62,168 bases of DNA from an uncultured Treponema sp. (GTDB lineage Bacteria > Spirochaetota > Spirochaetia > Treponematales > Treponemataceae), in NCBI GenBank assembly GCA_905372235.1, contig CAJPOF010000005.1, forward strand, positions 1 to 62,168, read 5' to 3'. Position numbers and translations under genes: made by a program. Positions 60,736-62,168 of the stretch are shown here, piece by piece (within the stretch, counting starts at the first letter, position 1; each line of letters begins with the position of its first letter). The notes under the pieces were generated by a model. That model did not search any database, was not told where the DNA came from, and worked only from the letters and a program-made list of their open reading frames with translations.

Positions 60736-61626
60736 ATGGTTAAACGAACACTGTTTTTCTCGCATGCTGTTTGTTTAAGCGCAAGGCACAAGCAGCTCGT
60801 CATTTTCAGTAAAGAAACTCAAGAAGAAACCTTAGTTCCGATCGAGGACATAGGTTTTGTGATTGTGGAAAATGCACTCGTCTCGCTTACAATTCCTTTG
60901 ATAAACGAACTCACGGACAATAACTGTGCTCTTATCTTTTGCAATGAGAAGCACCTGCCCTTTTCAATGACTATGCCGCTTGATTGCAATGAAATCCAGT
61001 CGCAACTTTTTTCCGCCCAAATAAACGCAAAACTTCCTGTTAAAAAGAAATGCTGGAAGCAGATTGTGGAATATAAAATAAAAAATCAGGGACTTGTTCT
61101 AAAAAAATACGATTTGGATTTTACAAGGCTTGTTGATTTTTCAAAATGTGTAAAAAGCGGCGACCCGACGAACATGGAAAGTCAGGCGGCGAAATTTTAT
61201 TGGGACAATCTTTTTGGAAAGAAGTGGTGTCGCGACCGTTTTGGGGATTTTCCAAACAATTATTTAAATTACGGATATGCAATTTTGAGAGCAGCAACGG
61301 CACGCGCTCTGGTCGGTTCAGGTCTTCTTCCTACTTTGGGAATCCATCATCACAACAAATATAACGCATATTGCCTCGCCGACGATTTGATGGAGCCTTA
61401 CAGACCTTTTATCGACGATGAAGTCATAGAATACATTTCGACAAATCCGGATGAAAAAGAACTTGGGCTGGAATTCAAAAAGAGGATTCTGCAAGTCCTT
61501 GTGCGCGACGTAAAAATGGGAAACTTGACAAGACCGATGATGGTAGCCCTTTCAATGACAAGTTCATCGCTAGCAAACGCTCTTTCAAACGAATCTGAAA
61601 AGTTGAAACTGCCGGATTTTGTATGA
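60736..61626 (+). CDS. cas1: CRISPR-associated integrase Cas1
   Basis: A 296-residue metal-dependent integrase that, with Cas2, inserts new spacers. The start KRTLFFSHAVCLSARHKQLVIF is typical of type II Cas1. The metal site is complete: E148 in NMESQAAKFYW, H205 in LGIHHHNKYNAY and E220 in ADDLMEPYRPFID. Length is normal. It begins 72 bases after the cas9 terminator. The stop overlaps the region of the cas2 start (one base between TGA and ATG), so cas1 and cas2 are coupled. No ribosome site precedes the ATG. Confidence 0.97.
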   Translation: MVKRTLFFSHAVCLSARHKQLVIFSKETQEETLVPIEDIGFVIVENALVSLTIPLINELTDNNCALIFCNEKHLPFSMTMPLDCNEIQSQLFSAQINAKLPVKKKCWKQIVEYKIKNQGLVLKKYDLDFTRLVDFSKCVKSGDPTNMESQAAKFYWDNLFGKKWCRDRFGDFPNNYLNYGYAILRAATARALVGSGLLPTLGIHHHNKYNAYCLADDLMEPYRPFIDDEVIEYISTNPDEKELGLEFKKRILQVLVRDVKMGNLTRPMMVALSMTSSSLANALSNESEKLKLPDFV

Positions 61627-61627
61627 T

Positions 61628-61966
61628 ATGAGTTTTGACCGAATAAACGCTTATAAGATAATGTGGATTTTCTGTATGTTTGATTTACCGACAAACACAA
61701 AACCTCAACGCAAACGAGCGGGCGAGTTTCGTAAAAGACTGCTGGAAGACGGTTTTGAAATGATGCAGTTCAGTGTTTACAAAAGATTTTGCGGAAGCAG
61801 AGAATCGTGCGAAGTTCACGAAAACCGAATAAAAAAATGGCTTCCGAGAGAAGGAACCGTAAGCATTTTGAAATTTACAGACAAACAGTTCGGTGAAATT
61901 TTGACATTTATAGGTAAAAGTCCGCAAAAGAAAGAAAACGCACCGCAACAGCTTCTATTATTTTAA
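61628..61966 (+). CDS. cas2: CRISPR-associated protein Cas2
   Basis: A 112-residue ferredoxin-fold protein that bridges two Cas1 dimers. The family aspartate lies in IFCMFDLPT (D19), and FEMMQFSVYKRFCGSRES is the conserved second strand region. I use the ATG at 61628; a TTG at 61619 would overlap the cas1 stop. The last gene of the cas unit; the array begins about 150 bases further on, with no csn2 or cas4 between. Confidence 0.95.
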   Translation: MSFDRINAYKIMWIFCMFDLPTNTKPQRKRAGEFRKRLLEDGFEMMQFSVYKRFCGSRESCEVHENRIKKWLPREGTVSILKFTDKQFGEILTFIGKSPQKKENAPQQLLLF

Positions 61967-62116
61967 TTTCTGTACCTGTAAAAACTCACAGACAAAAAGA
62001 ATGGACTGGAAGCGTAAAAAAAACAAAGAAAAGCGCAAGAAAATGCAACTTTTCTCCACTTTTTTACACTGTAAACCAGTCTAAATCTTTGCATAATATG
62101 GTTTTATAAAACTCAT
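61967..62116. other. Spacer between cas2 and the first visible CRISPR repeat
   Basis: 150 A+T-rich bases with no gene. Two near or perfect palindromes are present: TTTACA-C-TGTAAA (62063-62075) and GTTTTATAAAAC (62101-62112), the second ending four bases before the repeat. Could hold the end-of-array integration or transcription-stop signals; cannot be decided from one side of the array. Confidence 0.5.
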
Positions 62117-62168
62117 ATTATTTTACATCAAAGATAGAAATCAAACCACAACTCCATGTTGGTCAGGC
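62117..62168 (-). CRISPR. First (cas2-proximal) repeat of a type II-C CRISPR array, cut by the window end
   Basis: The 36 bases 62117-62152 read on the minus strand GTTGTGGTTTGATTTCT, then a segment ending GATGTAAAATAAT. The 36-base length, GTTG start and AAT end are usual for II-C, and bases 1-17 pair with the tracrRNA. Bases 62153-62168 would be the first 16 of a spacer. Only one repeat is inside the window, so the boundary is inferred from the tracrRNA match and family length. The pairing direction means crRNAs are made from the minus strand, towards cas2. TTGATT and AATAAT, 16 bases apart inside the repeat, could serve as a promoter in each repeat. Confidence 0.8.

Noticed and set aside
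61967..62116. csn2 or cas4 after cas2
   Set aside because: Only 150 non-coding bases precede the first repeat, so neither gene can be present on this side of the array.

Overview
The window looks like chromosomal DNA of a spirochaete, most likely a Treponema-type host-associated species. Signs are moderately AT-rich coding sequence, the set of protein families (long glyA form, stand-alone XPB-like helicase, RarA with a large C-terminal fusion, two chemoreceptors, TPR and LamG proteins), and a double-membrane cell implied by an omptin and lipoproteins. This assignment is an inference from gene content; no rRNA is present.
Layout. 0-9 kb: the tail of an acyl-CoA-synthetase-like gene, brnQ, polA-coaE, pepF, and a pseudouridine synthase followed by an omptin. 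9-20.4 kb: two tandem CBS/CorC membrane proteins, a thioredoxin-fold lipoprotein, purL, an M20 peptidase, an IMPACT protein and a MATE pump. 20.5-26 kb: a riboflavin operon (ribD, FMN riboswitch, ribE, ribBA, ribH) running into glyA. 26-36 kb: two chemoreceptors, an XPB-like helicase, a flavin reductase with a uracil permease, a small orphan gene, an MFS carrier and a 486-bp gene-free gap with a 32-bp direct repeat. 36-47 kb: rarA, then dnaJ, dnaK and grpE, a second pseudouridine synthase, a second MATE pump, a histidine-rich COG0523 GTPase, and tRNA-Glu and tRNA-Gln. 47-56.5 kb: uvrC, a LamG/FN3 exported protein, a 1066-residue TPR protein, murJ and a PfkB kinase.
56.6-62.2 kb is the most notable part: a type II-C CRISPR-Cas locus (cas9, cas1, cas2, first array repeat). 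I could rebuild the unannotated RNA parts. The repeat next to cas2 (62117-62152) has its first 17 bases fully pairable with a segment upstream of cas9. On the minus strand that segment continues into a nexus hairpin, a second hairpin and a U-tailed terminator, i.e. a compact tracrRNA (56651-56721) with its own promoter. A plus-strand extended -10 would make the cas9 leader fully antisense to the tracrRNA.
A second theme is transcription start design. Several first genes (polA, the 8.9-kb pseudouridine synthase, purL, the M20 peptidase, the 26-kb chemoreceptor, the MFS gene, yigZ, probably ribD and cas1) have a -10 hexamer 6-7 bases before the start codon and no Shine-Dalgarno, which predicts leaderless mRNAs. 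Genes inside operons carry ordinary GGAG-type ribosome sites.
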